A stretch of 64,000 bases of DNA, from positions 273 to 64,272 of the forward strand of contig JAKCWW010000178.1 in the NCBI GenBank assembly GCA_026260175.1. The letters run 5' to 3'. The number at the start of each line of letters is the position of its first letter. The first letter of the stretch is position 1. Positions 35,311 through 45,983 of the stretch are shown here, in pieces. Under the pieces are notes generated by a model. It saw nothing but the letters and a program-made list of their open reading frames with translations. It was not told where the DNA came from and ran no database searches. This stretch comes from Reticulitermes lucifugus (taxonomy: Eukaryota > Arthropoda > Insecta > Blattodea > Rhinotermitidae). A program made the position numbers and the translations under genes.

Positions 35311-36285
35311 GACTTCATTTTACAGTCTTTTATTTCTCATTATCTGAAGTGCATAATCTGATCATACATCATAATGTGGAATGGGAATATGTCCCGATGA
35401 ATAGCATGAAGACAGACAACGTCCTGACCAAAGAAACAACATCCGTAACCAGTTGTAACACAGTTGTGTGCAGGATTGAGGTGGAGAGAGAAATGGTGTG
35501 TAGCCGTGGGAGAGGAAATGGAATGGGAGTCCGTATTTGACTCTTGACATATCAATGAAAGCTGGAATGTTGTGCGATCCGCTGTGCAGAGTTTCTTGTT
35601 TACTCCAATAGGTTTATTGGCGTCCTGTTTTCACCAGTCTGAAATATCCAATACGACACGAAATTTCATTACAGGTATTGCTAGGTACAAATAAGGTCAT
35701 CTTTAAAAATTTAGGCAGGCTATGTGTTTGTACATATACATAAAAGAAAACACTTTCATATACTTCTGTCTAGTACTGAGCACATAAGTATCAGCAATGA
35801 AAATGCCAGTTTGAAATAAAATTTTTGATTGGTTTTATACTCGTATGTCGCCACTAGGGTATTCGTGTCTGGATTAGACGTACTGTGAATTACAACGTTT
35901 TCCAAATGCATGCTTTGTACTCCCCTTAGCAAAGTAACCAGCATTATAGACGATATATTTCTTTGTGTAATGAATCAAAATTTCCAAATATCGTGATTAT
36001 GAGCCATATCGACAAGTGTGTCACTTGGCATTTTACACAATATTTCGATCTTGTACAATTTTATAAATTTATATTTGTTCTTCATATGAGGGACGGGTAT
36101 GACAAACCAGAACAAATACAAATTAAATTAGTCTCACAACGTTGAGTAAAATCCCTCCCAATACCGAATTTCATCAAAATCCTTCAAGTTATATTTTATG
36201 AAATACAGAGAAAGTTTTCTTGAGCGATAGCACATCTAAATCTTACACAGAAGTTGACCACTTCGAACCACGGTCGGAACACCGA
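35311..36285. other. No recognisable feature
   Basis: Three short ORFs overlap at 35340-35555 on both strands; none is recognisable. Confidence 0.4.
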
Positions 36286-36299
36286 CTATCCTGGCTGCT

Positions 36300-36470
36300 T
36301 TCTGCTGATTTTTATTAGTCCTAGGAAAATTTCGGGGTAGGAATTGCCGCAGGAACTTTATTACAAATAAGTTAATCTTCAAAAACTATCACAATATTCT
36401 GTGTTATATTGTCTGAGGTACTGAGAGTGTGGCCAAATAAACCACAGACAAAGTAAATAAATGAATAAAA
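36300..36470 (+). repeat. Repeat F, copy 1
   Basis: ATATTGTCTGAGGTACTGAG, GTGTGGCC and AATAAACCACAGAC correspond to ATATTGCCTCAGATACTGAC, GTGTCG and AATAAGCCACAAA at 49.5 kb. The segment just upstream aligns more weakly. Confidence 0.45.
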
Positions 36471-37817
36471 GTTCCCTAGAGATGAAATATTCGAAATTGC
36501 AAAGGAGCAGTGCGACAGACACGAGCTTGCCATTATACTTTTACATTGTACACTTTATCGTGCGAAGTGATAATATAATAGTGCTGGTTATAAATGGTGA
36601 TTAGTAATAGTGAAGTGTAAGTCTGTCGTGGTCAGTGTGACACCAAATTGTTTGCCATGGTCAAAAAGACCATACACCGTGTGCTTGTAAATATGTTGAA
36701 TGTATGTACGAAATACCTGTTCTCGCATAATAACATAAGCTTTGTAATTGAAATACTATGGTATCTTAACACGTAATTTTAACATTTCTAAAACTATTAT
36801 TCTTGTCTTAAATGACTAAAGCCTCAGGTTTAAAATTGATATTCAAGGACACTAGTTTATTAGCCTAGAATATATCTTGACTTGTTGAAATTAAATTAGC
36901 GTCTTTTTACATGTTTAGACTGTACAGTTTATAGCATGTTCTTTTAATTTGACATTATGTATTTCGTTTTCGCCAGAAAATTCTGAAAAAAATAAAAAAT
37001 CTAAGTTTTCCAACTTCAATTCGAGATACGTACCCGTACTTGACATAGAAGGGTCAGTATTTTGTGTAACGAAGTTGTGTGAACAGCACAACCGACAGCT
37101 TTATGCACACATGGATGCCGTGTAGGCTGCCCTAGCCACTCCGGCGCTTGGGGTGACATTTCAATGGTCACGGAAGTCCCTCGGTTCTGAATGTTACATT
37201 ATGGGTGTGGTTGGTTTGTACAGATATGCAAAGGTCACTGGTTACTGATAAACATATATAACCTTTATCTAACCTCCAAAAGAAAATGATGTACTTGCAG
37301 ATGGCACGCCATTGCTTTGTGTACATACTTTGTTAGAGAATATATAATTAGGACTGCTGATACCGCTATAGGCGTGTGTGCTAGCTCGGTGACCTCAGCG
37401 TGTGGAGGCTTAACTCCAGCATTTTACTGATGGGCGACTACTAGCTACTGGTAATACTTAAATGCTAATACAATTCGACACTAATGATAATAATAATAAT
37501 AATAATAATACCTTATTGTACGTCAAATCTTTCTCCTGTTTTTATATTATACAAGGTTTGTAAATTAACTTACTTTGTATGTATAAGCCTGTCTGAAAAA
37601 TAACAACTTTATAGTTCTCAGATGTGAGAATGGTGATGATGAGGGGGACGATGATGATTATGGTGATGACGGCATACGGTGTGAATTCCACGTCAGGTAA
37701 TCTCAGTCCTACGTAAGCTGCATTTATATTATTATGAAATCTAATTTGAAACACAAATAATGAGAAATATTTCACAAGATTTAAACCAACAAATGCACTA
37801 TATTATCAAGTATTGTT
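36471..37817. other. No gene recognised; (AAT)n microsatellite
   Basis: An AAT/ATA repeat lies at 37484-37510. A minus-strand 77-codon frame at 37542-37775 has no recognised motif. Confidence 0.45.
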
Positions 37818-37875
37818 CAATATCCTCTACATATGTTTCGGTTCTAGTTGAACCATCTTCAGTGGGTCAAGGTTC
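37818..37875 (-). ncRNA. Hammerhead-like motif, intact core
   Basis: On the minus strand the core CTGAAGA (plus-strand 37856-37862) is followed by U and the stem GGUUC, loop AACUA, GAACC, then GAAA (37836-37839). Next comes the palindrome ACAUAUGU (37829-37836) and A. That is the order of a type I hammerhead: CUGANGA, stem II, GAAA, short stem III, UH. Stem I pairing is poor in this copy, and one base separates the core from stem II, unlike the textbook form. The likely source is a Penelope-like element. Single copy; no partner in inverse orientation was seen nearby. Confidence 0.5.
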
Positions 37876-39001
37876 ACATTCATATTACATCCATTAGTTA
37901 ATCAGATGATATGATATATATACATCACAATACAAAATCAAGTTACTATCACAGTAACAGGCTACAATTTTTTTACCACCTTAGGATTAATTGTAAGCCG
38001 CGAAATTCCTGAAGTACTGAAGCTACAGTGTGTGTTTAATGAGCAACATTAGACTAATAGGCTGCAGTATATGATGTAGGTGTATCTTGCTTAATTCACG
38101 TGAGGGTAATTTTGTTAATTTATTCATCTAATAGTTACTTGAATCTACATTTTTCGATTGTCCTTTCTTAAGAAAATGTTAGTTATTGTAATTTATTGTA
38201 ATTGAGTTACAGCCACGTAACGTAATTTCAGTGTTTGGACGGCAGTCAAGTGACTTGAGATGGGACTTTGTTAAAAACTCGCAGCCAGTTACTTTGCAGC
38301 GAAGAAGTACAATTTCAAATCAGCTCTAAATTATGCAATCAGTTTCTTAAGTTTCCAACTGTTGTGTCCCGTACCAACGATTTCTATCTTCAGATCTATA
38401 TTTCCCCTTCAATTTTTAATAACGTCCGTTAATACCCCTGCTGTACATTTCAAGCTAGATTGATCTGTTTCCACACTTTGTCCCCATGAAAGACCTGATT
38501 CAGCTCCAGAACCCCTTTTTGATACTAAATTGCAATGCGCTTTTAGTACCAAGTAGCTTTTGGACAATATGCAATAACTTGTGTGTGATTTTATGTTTTC
38601 ACAGCGTTGTTGATAAAAACTTAAGTCTTCTTTCTCTACATTTTGTTTCATGGTTAGATAGAGAAGGACGAGTGAAATGTCACAATGCATGGACTCAGTA
38701 CATTGAAATTTGCACTGAGAAACAGTGAGAATTATTCAGAAGCCTGATATAAGGTCTAGTTCTTTTTAATTTAATTTGTATGTTATTAATTCAGTCACAG
38801 TTTAGTAAACAGAACTATGTATCTACGAAATTTAATAATGCTTTTTTTTCCACCTGGACTTTCATCTTTCACGTTGCTTCTAAATTCTAAAATCGGCTCC
38901 ATTAACGCCTTAACTCATAGCCATGCTAAGTCGTATTCCTTACATTTCTACGCATAAACATGCATGTTGTGCCGCCGAAAATATGAGGGTTTCTCCTCAT
39001 A
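37876..39001. other. No recognisable feature
   Basis: Overlapping ORFs at 38409-38728 on both strands are unrecognised. The right edge ends in the TA (39000-39001) that served as target of the transposon. Confidence 0.4.
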
Positions 39002-40251
39002 CAGGGTGCGTCAGAAACACCTGAAGGTTTTTTTAAACGAAATAACATTTAAGGCAAAGAGGAAAAACACGAGCAAATATGCTCCATGTCTATTAGAATT
39101 CGTCTGGATTATTACTGTTTGAATGTTGCACTTTGCAGGTTACCACCACGTCGTTCAATACACTTCTGCAGTCGCGATGGAAAGGCTGTCATAACACGTT
39201 TTAGCACTTTGTTAGGTATCCCTTGAACACACTCTCGCATTAGCGGTTTTAGATCATCAGTGTTGGCAGTAGGTGTTTCCTATGCTTTGCTTTTGACGTA
39301 GCCCCAAAGGAAGTAGTCTGGTACTGCAAGATCAGGAGAGCGGGGAGGCCAGGTGATGTCAGCGAAAAGAGAAATGAGTCTGCCTGGAAACATTGTCCTG
39401 AGGAATTACATGGAAATCTGTGCTGTGCGAGCAGTTGCTCCATCTCGTTTGAACCAAAGCAAATCGAGGTGACGAGGACGTAACAGATTTCGCAGAAATA
39501 TTTCCAGTACGAGTTTGTAGCGCTCTGCAGTCACAGTTACTACAAGGCTCTCCGTATTTTCGAAGAAATAGGGACCAGTAATGCCATGAGAAGAAATTGC
39601 ACACCGCACTGTCACTTTTGGGCTAAGCAGAGTACGTTGGTGCAGTTCATGTTGCTTGTCTGGGGCCCAGTAGCGACAGTTCTGTTTATGCACATAAAGA
39701 GACATGGTAGTGACATCAGTAATGTGTTCACAGTGTGGTTATTGTTATTCTCCGAGTCCAAGAATTCATTGCAGAACTGTAATCAGCTCACCTCATCCTG
39801 TTCACTGAGTTCCTGAGCAACGTGGATTTTGTAAAGATGGAGAATTCGGCGAAGGCTGCTGTCCTTTAGCCTATGCGAAGTGCGAGACCTGCGCGGACTT
39901 CGCAGTATGGCGTTTCTTACCCGCTCCACTTTGTCAGGTGTATGAGCCGAATGTGGACGTCCTTTTGGTTTACAATCCGTCACTGGTTCTTCTTGACACC
40001 ATTTCGATACCCACAATAGCAGAGTATTGCGGCTAGGAGCATCACGTCTTTGGAACTGCTGTCGGAAACCACGCTGTGTAAGTGTAAGATAAACAGTTCC
40101 ACTGCCGCAGTGTGGTTTTCCACACACCAGGGCTCCACCAACTAAACTCCAAACATAACTCTACGTAATGACGTTCCATATTGAAGCGCCGCATAACGAG
40201 CACGCTGGTTTTCAAATTTTGAAAACCGTCAGGTGTTTTTGACGCACCCTG
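39002..40251 (-). mobile_element. Tc1/mariner-superfamily transposon, complete ends, about 1.25 kb
   Basis: Terminal inverted repeats of about 30 bases are present. The left end is CAGGGTGCGTCAGAAACACC then TGAAGGTTTT. The right end read inward is CAGGGTGCGTCAAAAACACC then TGACGGTTTT. The left flank has the expected TA at 39000-39001; the right flank reads AA, so one copy of the target duplication has mutated. The interior holds one decayed transposase gene on the minus strand. Element length and layout are typical for the superfamily, which moves by cut-and-paste into TA. Confidence 0.92.
39150..40156 (-). pseudogene. Tc1/mariner transposase, inactivated
   Basis: The presumed start is the ATG at 40156-40154, soon followed by a stop and a frame change. 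From about 40127 a readable N-terminal DNA-binding region appears: TLTQRGFRQQF, PSRNTLLLWVSKW, then the GRP linker KPKGRPHSAHTPDKVERVR and RRILH. The catalytic part follows at 39705-39406: RYWAPDKQHELHQRTLL, AISSHGITGPYFFEN and DLLWFKRDGATARTAQ with the second catalytic Asp. After a stop it continues WPPRSPDLAVPDYFLWGYVK near 39360-39300 with the third Asp. Counting through the stop, 36 residues separate these two Asp. The first catalytic Asp, expected after TLLMS near 39715, is missing: the sequence goes straight to LPCLFMCINRQN. The gene therefore has several independent breaks and no possible activity. Confidence 0.88.
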
Positions 40252-41224
40252 AAAATTTTGTGTGCTTGTTATTAAAGTGAATCTGACTCAGTGGTCAAAG
40301 ATCCGGCTACTAAAAGTACAGGACAGCCCAGTTAGTTTGAAAACACATGTACGAGGGTAACTCATACAGCTATATATTGCTTTAAGTCAAAGGAGAATGG
40401 AATTGTTGATCGTGAACGGGATTTTAAAAATACATCATTTTTGTTGTCTGATGTTTCCTTTCTTCGCACTCGAATCTGGCAAACAGCTTTTTTGTCAGAA
40501 TCGAGTATAAGCTTATTGTGTTTTCCACTTGTCGCAGAGGATTGTCGCATTCTAACGCCCCAGTCCTTTCTGAGTTAATGGTTTCCATTTCAAAGCTTCG
40601 ACAGCTTATTAATGCGAGTCACGATATCTTTATTTTTTATTCTTGTTTCGTCACAATTGAACAAGAGGCGTCCTTTCAAAGACCGTAGGTCAGTCAGTTA
40701 CGTGCGATGAAAGTATGAACCAACAATCGGATACAAATTAGAGGAGGTACAATCCTGTTCTCAGCATCACGGCGGACCAACATAGACTATATTTTGCCGA
40801 AAAATTAATTAAAGTCAGCAGTAAAGGAAGGCATGAAGTTTTACCATTGTTACGATTGTTCTTCCGTTTCTAAAATATCCATGATTTTGTATCGCTACAC
40901 ACAACTGCGCTCTGGTGGTGTATGATAAAACTAGGCCAGGCATGACGGGAGGTATAAGATATGCAATTGAATAAATTCAATTTAAATTTAAATTCAAATT
41001 GAATTTATGGACTGTCAATAAATTTCAGCGCATGTTTTCTATTTTTGGGTCTATAAGGCCGAACACTGCAAGAACTGAAATTTGGTTTTTAATATGTAAT
41101 ATGTATCCTTATTTATTTCACAAGAAGAATAAAGCTTAATGTGTCATCTTCCCTGACTCAGTAGGTCGTACTAAAATTTCGCGGTTTTAAACACATCTAT
41201 CGTACTTAAATGTGGTGTATAAGT
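40252..41224. other. No gene recognised; AT-rich inverted repeat
   Basis: ATAAATTCAATTT (40971-40983) and AAATTGAATTTAT (40996-41008) are perfect 13-bp inverted repeats around a 12-base loop. Nothing else was recognised. Confidence 0.45.
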
Positions 41225-41235
41225 AACTCACGGTA

Positions 41236-41492
41236 GGCTGTGCCATGGCTCAGGCGGTTAGTAGCCGGCCTCTCACCGCGGAGGTCGGTCCATGTGGGGT
41301 TTGTGGTGGACAGGTTTTTCTCCGAGTACTTCGGTTTTCTCCTGTCAATTTTATTCCAACGGTGCTCCATTAAAATGGAAGAGCAGAAAAAGTAACACAA
41401 AATCTTTATCATCTTCCTCGTAGGGTTGCACAATAAGCCTTCAAGGTGTGGTGTGTGCGTAGCATCTGCTATGAGGCCCTTCTACTTAAAAA
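41236..41492 (+). mobile_element. SINE family A with target-site duplication and a deleted B box
   Basis: The head CTGTGCCATGGCTCAGGCGG is complete to CACCGCGGAGG and then jumps to TCGGTCCATGTGGGG. About 20 bases that hold the B box in other copies are gone. The body and 3' end are otherwise complete. AACTCACGGTA stands at 41225-41235 and 41493-41503. Without the B box this copy could not be transcribed by polymerase III from its own promoter. Confidence 0.88.
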
Positions 41493-41503
41493 AACTCACG
41501 GTA

Positions 41504-42165
41504 AGTGGTTTTACAACAGCAGCACACTGTAAACTGAGTCGATATAAAGACAGGTAGCTTTGATGAAGAAAACAAAATGCCATATATGCATTTAGCGGAT
41601 CAAGGAGGAAAAGAAGAAATGCTGCGAATATGGGACGGAAAGTAAGATCATTTTATATTTCAGCATGAAAAGTGCATGGGCCGTCAATGCTAGAAAACTA
41701 AAACATATTGTATCACTATACTGTGGCGAATGTACATTCCAACTCCATTTGTAACGAAGTAAATAACTTTCATACATGCTTTAATTTCGAAATTGTTTTG
41801 CGAAATTATGTGCCTGGTATTATTTCTTTCTTGTTACACCACAAGAATTGGTTGTTTTGAAGAACGTTCTGAGGCTCAGAAATTATGGCCGATTTGGGTC
41901 GAGACATGTAAGTCATTAGTAACAACTTACTGTTACATAATAAATAGAGATATATTTGATGGTGACAAACGTATGTTCTTTTCAAAGTAAATACATCTTT
42001 ACATATGCTCATAGGTGACCTTTTGTCTGTTTTTCCTATGCTGTTTTTTATATGTACCTCTTACGTATGTACGTGTATGTGTGTGTATGTGATGCGTGTT
42101 ATCTTCATCATAACTGGTAACCTTTTTGTCCTTAGAGGTATTATTATGCAGCGTGTTTTTTGTTT
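41504..42165. other. No recognisable feature
   Basis: Short ORFs on both strands (41592-42012), none recognised. Confidence 0.4.
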
Positions 42166-42169
42166 AGCC

Positions 42170-42428
42170 TATCAGTAGCGCAGCAGCCCACCTCGGGCCT
42201 AGGCCTTCTCATTGTTGAGGTTTCTAGACCACACGCAATTAGATACACACACCCGGTAGGACTCGTCTGAACGAGTGATCGGCCCGTCGCAGAGGCCACT
42301 ACCTACACAACAAACAACAAACACAAAGGGACGGAGAACCATGCCCTAAGCTGGATTCAAACCCGCAATTCCAGCAGTCAGGCGGCCGCAGACCTACGCT
42401 TTAGAGCGCACGGCCACCATGATCGGCC
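42170..42428 (-). mobile_element. SINE family B, diverged copy with head present
   Basis: Minus strand: GGCCGATCATGGTGGCCGTG, then GCGTAGGTCTGCGGCCGCC and a B box GGTTTGAATCC with one change. After about 35 bases with an AAC-rich insertion the body resumes (GTAGTGGCCTCTGCGACGGG, CTACCGGGTG, GAAGGCCTAGGCCC). No clear target-site duplication was seen. Older than the 16.4- and 27.1-kb copies. Confidence 0.7.
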
Positions 42429-42621
42429 AGTGTGCCATTAATTGTGTAATTTGTGACTGGTGCTATTCAGTATACGTAATCATAAACATAAACATTTAGG
42501 ATGATCTCAGAAGCAAGATGGTTACACCACATTTAAAGGCATGTGCGGTTAAGAATCTAATTTTATAATGTCACACTTTAATGATTACTTGAAAGATTTA
42601 TTTTGAAAAATTATGACACTT

Positions 42622-42755
42622 CTAACTAACTAACTAACTAACTAACTCCATGGAGGAGAGTCCTTCTTGAGAAGCTAACAGGTTCTCAGCTAGTCAAAAA
42701 ATTCCCTGCATTTTATGGAACCCGAAGGTTCATTACCGCATTCACAAGAGCCCCG
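42622..42755 (-). repeat. RTE-type LINE 3' end with (GTTA)n tail
   Basis: The minus strand reads LVNAVMNLRVP, then a stop, NAGNFLTS, EPVSFSRRTLLHG, which is the best-preserved ending of the family here. After CCATGGA it closes with six to seven GTTA units (plus-strand 42622-42648, seen as CTAA). A tetranucleotide tail at the 3' terminus, instead of poly-A, is typical of RTE-type LINEs. Right of 42755 another repeat (TTTTTTTACGGTGAGGAGTT) abuts. Confidence 0.7.
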
Positions 42756-43367
42756 AAGCTTCGTGATATGTTTCGTAACATGGTAATTTTTTTACGGTGA
42801 GGAGTTGTTAGCACCTCGCCCAACCCCCAAGCTGGAGGACCACCCCATGTCGGCTATTCGCAACTGCTTATTCAATGTATTCGCAGCTACCCTCTTCTGC
42901 AGTTACAACACTAAAAACAAAACCCCTGATACAGAAATACCAACATGTGTTTATATATATATCCTCTCTCTCAATAACATGATGTAGGCAAGAATAATAA
43001 ATATGGCTTGTAGAAAATTAAAATATTCCTTTAATTTGCCCCTTTATTGGTAACGTGTGTTTCGCATAACCAAGCTTTTGTTTAGCGTTGCAACAAATTA
43101 TGCCAACAATGTGCAGGGCGTTTACGTATATCAAGGCATTGATACTGCATGACATTATGCATAGTTTCATTAGCGTGATTAGAATCAACTAGTAATAAAA
43201 AGCAATATAATCAGAATGTTTACAGATCGGCTTAATTGCGCAGTTTGTCTCGGTTTATTAATGGAATTTGTTCACTACTAATATTGCGCAAGCGTGGTCG
43301 ACAGACTGTAATCCAGGTGATGGTTTGTTGCAATTCGCTTCTAATTCCTGCAAATGTTTCCAACAAA
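42756..43367. other. Unplaced repeat scrap and unrecognised sequence
   Basis: TTTACGGTGAGGAGTTGTTA, GCCCAACCCCCAAGCTGGAG at 42790-42840 looks like part of an interspersed repeat (short relative at 9.77 kb). The rest is unrecognised. Confidence 0.35.
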
Positions 43368-43397
43368 ACCACCACCACCACCACCACCACTACCACC

Positions 43398-43429
<32 letters not shown>

Positions 43430-43440
43430 CAACAACAACA
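43368..43440. repeat. (CCA)n followed by (ACA)n microsatellite
   Basis: About 14 CCA units with one TAC interruption, then about 9 ACA units. The open frames across it (poly-Thr/Asn, poly-His/Gln, poly-Leu/Val) are artefacts of the period. Confidence 0.95.
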
Positions 43441-43870
43441 TTGCAAATGGTGTATTCCGTGACCTGGTACACAGATGTTGCCAAGAAATTCTTTAATTTG
43501 AAAGTGCCATGTGATTTCACCGCACACGTGTAAATGTTATTTTACTTACCCAGATATGACGTTTCCTGCCTCAATTTTCTCAAGACTCACAAATGCTCAA
43601 CATCATTGTGTGCAAATCTCTTGTACCGATTTTCAACAAAATCGGACTAATAAATGAGTACAACACAGATGGAAGTTTCTTCACGCCCCTGTGTTTACTG
43701 TGCCGATTTTCACGAAAATCGCATTCACCCAATGCATTTTTGTGTACATCTGCGTCGCAGAATTTTATACAGATAGCGAAAATGTAGAAAATATTGACAA
43801 AACTTTATCTACGCCCTAAAGTAAGGTGTGCATTTCATTACAATAATTTTTGTGGAACTTAAAATACGTA
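43441..43870. other. No gene recognised; two short hairpins
   Basis: CCGATTTTCAACAAAATCGG (43628-43647) is a 10-bp inverted repeat with almost no loop. A near-copy CCGATTTTCACGAAAATCGC lies about 75 bases on. This may be a decayed tandem pair. Confidence 0.4.
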
Positions 43871-44104
43871 CAGGGCATACACAAAAGAATGGTGCGGTTT
43901 CAAATATGAATAAAAAATTTATGTCTCACATTACACGGGCACAACATACACCGTCAGCGGCGGCAACTGNNNNNNNNNNNNNNNNNNNNNNNNNNNNNNN
44001 NNNNNNNNNNNNNNNNNNNGACGGTGTATGTTGTGCCCGTGTAAGGTGAGAAATACATTTTTTATTCACTTTTGATACCGCAACATTCTTTTGTGTATGC
44101 TCTG
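43871..44104. mobile_element. Fold-back MITE, Tc1/mariner-like, with assembly gap at the apex
   Basis: Left arm 43871-43956 and right arm 44020-44104 are long inverted repeats. CAGGGCATACACAAAAGAAT stands at the left end and CAGAGCATACACAAAAGAAT at the right end read inward, continuing to ACACGGGCACAACATACACC. They agree at roughly nine of ten positions. TA flanks both ends (43869-43870 and 44105-44106), the target typical of the Tc1/mariner superfamily. No coding capacity. The centre is 50 Ns preceded by GCGGCGGCAACTG. Confidence 0.8.
43970..44019. other. Assembly gap, exactly 50 Ns
   Basis: N run at the predicted loop of the fold-back element. Confidence 1.
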
Positions 44105-44320
44105 TATATTAATTTTTGGTGACTGCCAGCACCAATATCTGCAACCATCATTACCGATCACTGCTAAAGACACGTCACTTGATTCACTCGTGCACTCATG
44201 TTACCCGATCTTATTCATTACCTAAATGTAACGTTTAGATCACAAGTCAGCCCAGTTGGACCAAACTGTCACAACCCAGAACACAACGTGAATCTTCTTT
44301 TCATTCCGTTCCAGTCCATT

Positions 44321-44432
44321 CGGTATTTATGGCTGACAAAGTGTCACTGGGAGATAGAAGCTTCTCTGCGAGTACTCCTGTTTTCTCCTGTTAGTATCAT
44401 TCCACCAATACCCATATTCATTCGTCTATGAC
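44321..44432 (+). repeat. SINE family A2 fragment (body)
   Basis: TTATGGCTGACAAAGTGTCA, GAGTACTCCTGTTTTCTCCT, CATTCCACCAATACCCATAT, TCATTCGTC matches the 58.4-kb element block for block, including the ATATTCATTC junction that marks this subfamily. The head is missing. Confidence 0.55.
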
Positions 44433-44998
44433 CGACGCTGTATAAACGTACCAGTTGTCAGCACTGTTGAATAACACACGCTTAAAAGAAACCTGATGCT
44501 TCGATGACGTTAAACATGCAAGTTGAGAAAACTTTAAAAGTAAGCTGTGGATTCGAAGCGCTTGTAATCGAGCGGGACACATTACTCACTTTTCCTACTT
44601 GGCTTACTTATACCTTAATCATGGAGGCAGTATTTTTATTCGAAACACAGGAGCACATTACCAATACGTATGTTACTGCTTAATCTAAAGTAAGATAATC
44701 CATTATTGCAGCCGTCGTGACTGTATTGTTTGATATTTGCCCTAACTTAAATTTTACTCTTGATTTGTATTTCTTTCTATACATGTAATGGGCTTAACAT
44801 CTGTGAAGCAAGAAAAGCGTGATCATGGCAGCAAGTCAAGTGAAGTAGCTTTCTTTTGATTACACGCTGTTAAATTTGCAATTCTTTGAACTAAGTGAAA
44901 TGCATTTTGATACTGTTTATTCCATGCATCTTGGCTACATTGTTCATTCACAACACCCACTAATGCACATTTGACACAGAAAAATATAGTATTGTGTT

Positions 44999-45043
44999 GC
45001 TTCTACATATTTCGGCGTCATTTACGCCATCTTCACGGAGCTA
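44999..45043 (-). ncRNA. Hammerhead-like motif, left arm, core mutated
   Basis: Minus strand: AGCTCC, then GTGAAGA (plus-strand 45030-45036; the first core base C is changed to G), U, stem GGCGU, loop AAAUG, ACGCC, GAAA (45010-45013), AUAUGUA. Stem II is perfect. The core change should abolish cleavage. Confidence 0.45.
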
Positions 45044-45062
45044 ACATCAACATTTTAAACGT

Positions 45063-45108
45063 AAGCTCCCTGAAGATGGCGTAAATGGCGCGAAACAAGT
45101 AGGAGCAA
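45063..45108 (+). ncRNA. Hammerhead-like motif, right arm, intact core, perfect stem I
   Basis: GCTCC (45065-45069) precedes CTGAAGA (45070-45076), and GGAGC (45102-45106) follows the GAAAC-AAGTA section. Stem I is therefore a perfect 5 bp and the cleavage-site equivalent is GUA. Stem II has decayed relative to the left arm (GGCGT against GGCGC). Confidence 0.5.
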
Positions 45109-45235
45109 TATAAGAATATTTTGCGTGTCAATTGTGAATTATGAATGAATAATTAATTCAAAAAACTATTTTTTGAAAAATTTCCTTACAGGTCGCGTGG
45201 CCTCAGTTCACAAACAGAAGCCAGTTGAGGGACTA

Positions 45236-45457
45236 ACATTAATCATTCATTTAGTTCGCGGATCTAATAATTATATTACGATCGTGACGTATTTTGCTGT
45301 ACCTGTCTTACATTAATCATGCACTTAGTTCGCGGATCTAATAAGTATATTACGATCGTGACGTATTTTGCTGTACCTGTCTTACATTAATCATGCACTT
45401 AGTTCGCGGATCTAATAATTATATTACGATCGTGACGTATTTTGCTGTACCTGTCTT
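45236..45457. repeat. Three tandem copies of a 74-bp unit, nearly identical
   Basis: Copies at 45236-45309, 45310-45383 and 45384-45457. Each runs from ACATTAATCATGCACTTAGT through TCGCGGATCTAATAA and TTACGATCGTGACGTATTTT to CTGTACCTGTCTT. Only a few bases differ among the copies, so the expansion is recent. The unit contains the palindrome CGATCG and a CRE-like TGACGT, which may be coincidental. Confidence 0.95.
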
Positions 45458-45936
45458 CTCGGTAATTCAATGAGCTGTCAAGGAAGATGACGCAACGGAT
45501 ATCTCATAGATTCAAACAGAGTAGATACTTCTGACACGTACACAATTGTTTAGTTGCACACAGAATGTATACGTCAGTGCCGATATAAACTTTTGTCTGA
45601 AGTTAAATGTCAACTATCTGAAAATTAAAACAGTTAACTAACAGAGTTACTCTTGCTACTAAACGAATGAATTAACTTTCGGACATTATTCCACAGCCGC
45701 TGTAATACCCAATATGTTATTCTTGACTATTCTTAAAACATGTTCTGTGTAATTTATTTCTTTTTTATTTTATTTCCAGTATAATGGCGTGTTACTCTGT
45801 ATAAAACTTCACAAAATTTAAAATTAGAATAATTCAAAGTTTATTAACTTTGTGTGAACCAAGGTTTTAGGCTTTCGCAGCGGTGTAGTTGAGGTCTGCG
45901 TTCTTCTGAGGTGTGGCGTTGCGTCGCTGGGTGATA

Positions 45937-45983
45937 GATGCCCGACGTTTCGAGGAAGCGTATTGGTCTTATCTTCAAGCATC
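45937..45983 (-). ncRNA. Hammerhead-like motif, partly decayed, perfect stem I
   Basis: Minus strand: GATGC, then TTGAAGA (plus-strand 45972-45978; first core base changed to T), a degraded stem II segment, then GAAACGUC and GG-GCATC. GATGC at 45979-45983 and GCATC at 45937-45941 (both minus-strand) give a 5-bp stem I. Confidence 0.45.

Larger units (their letters stand above)
44939..45153. repeat. Inverted-repeat element carrying a hammerhead-like motif in each arm
   Basis: The left arm (44939-45043) and the reverse complement of the right arm (45060-45153) share TTCATTCA-, TTGACAC- and TATTG-GCT-CTAC blocks and the hairpin region. The arms are diverged but collinear, and about 20-30 bases separate them. 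Penelope-like elements are known to carry terminal repeats in direct or inverted order, so this may be a solo remnant of such an end pair. Confidence 0.55.

Noticed and set aside
43232-43496. Poly-Leu/Val, poly-Thr/Asn and poly-His/Gln ORFs
   Set aside because: All are translations of the CCA/ACA microsatellite in different frames.
45271-45304. Functional CRE-type regulatory site
   Set aside because: TGACGT is only six bases and is multiplied by tandem duplication. Kept only as a remark in the array finding.
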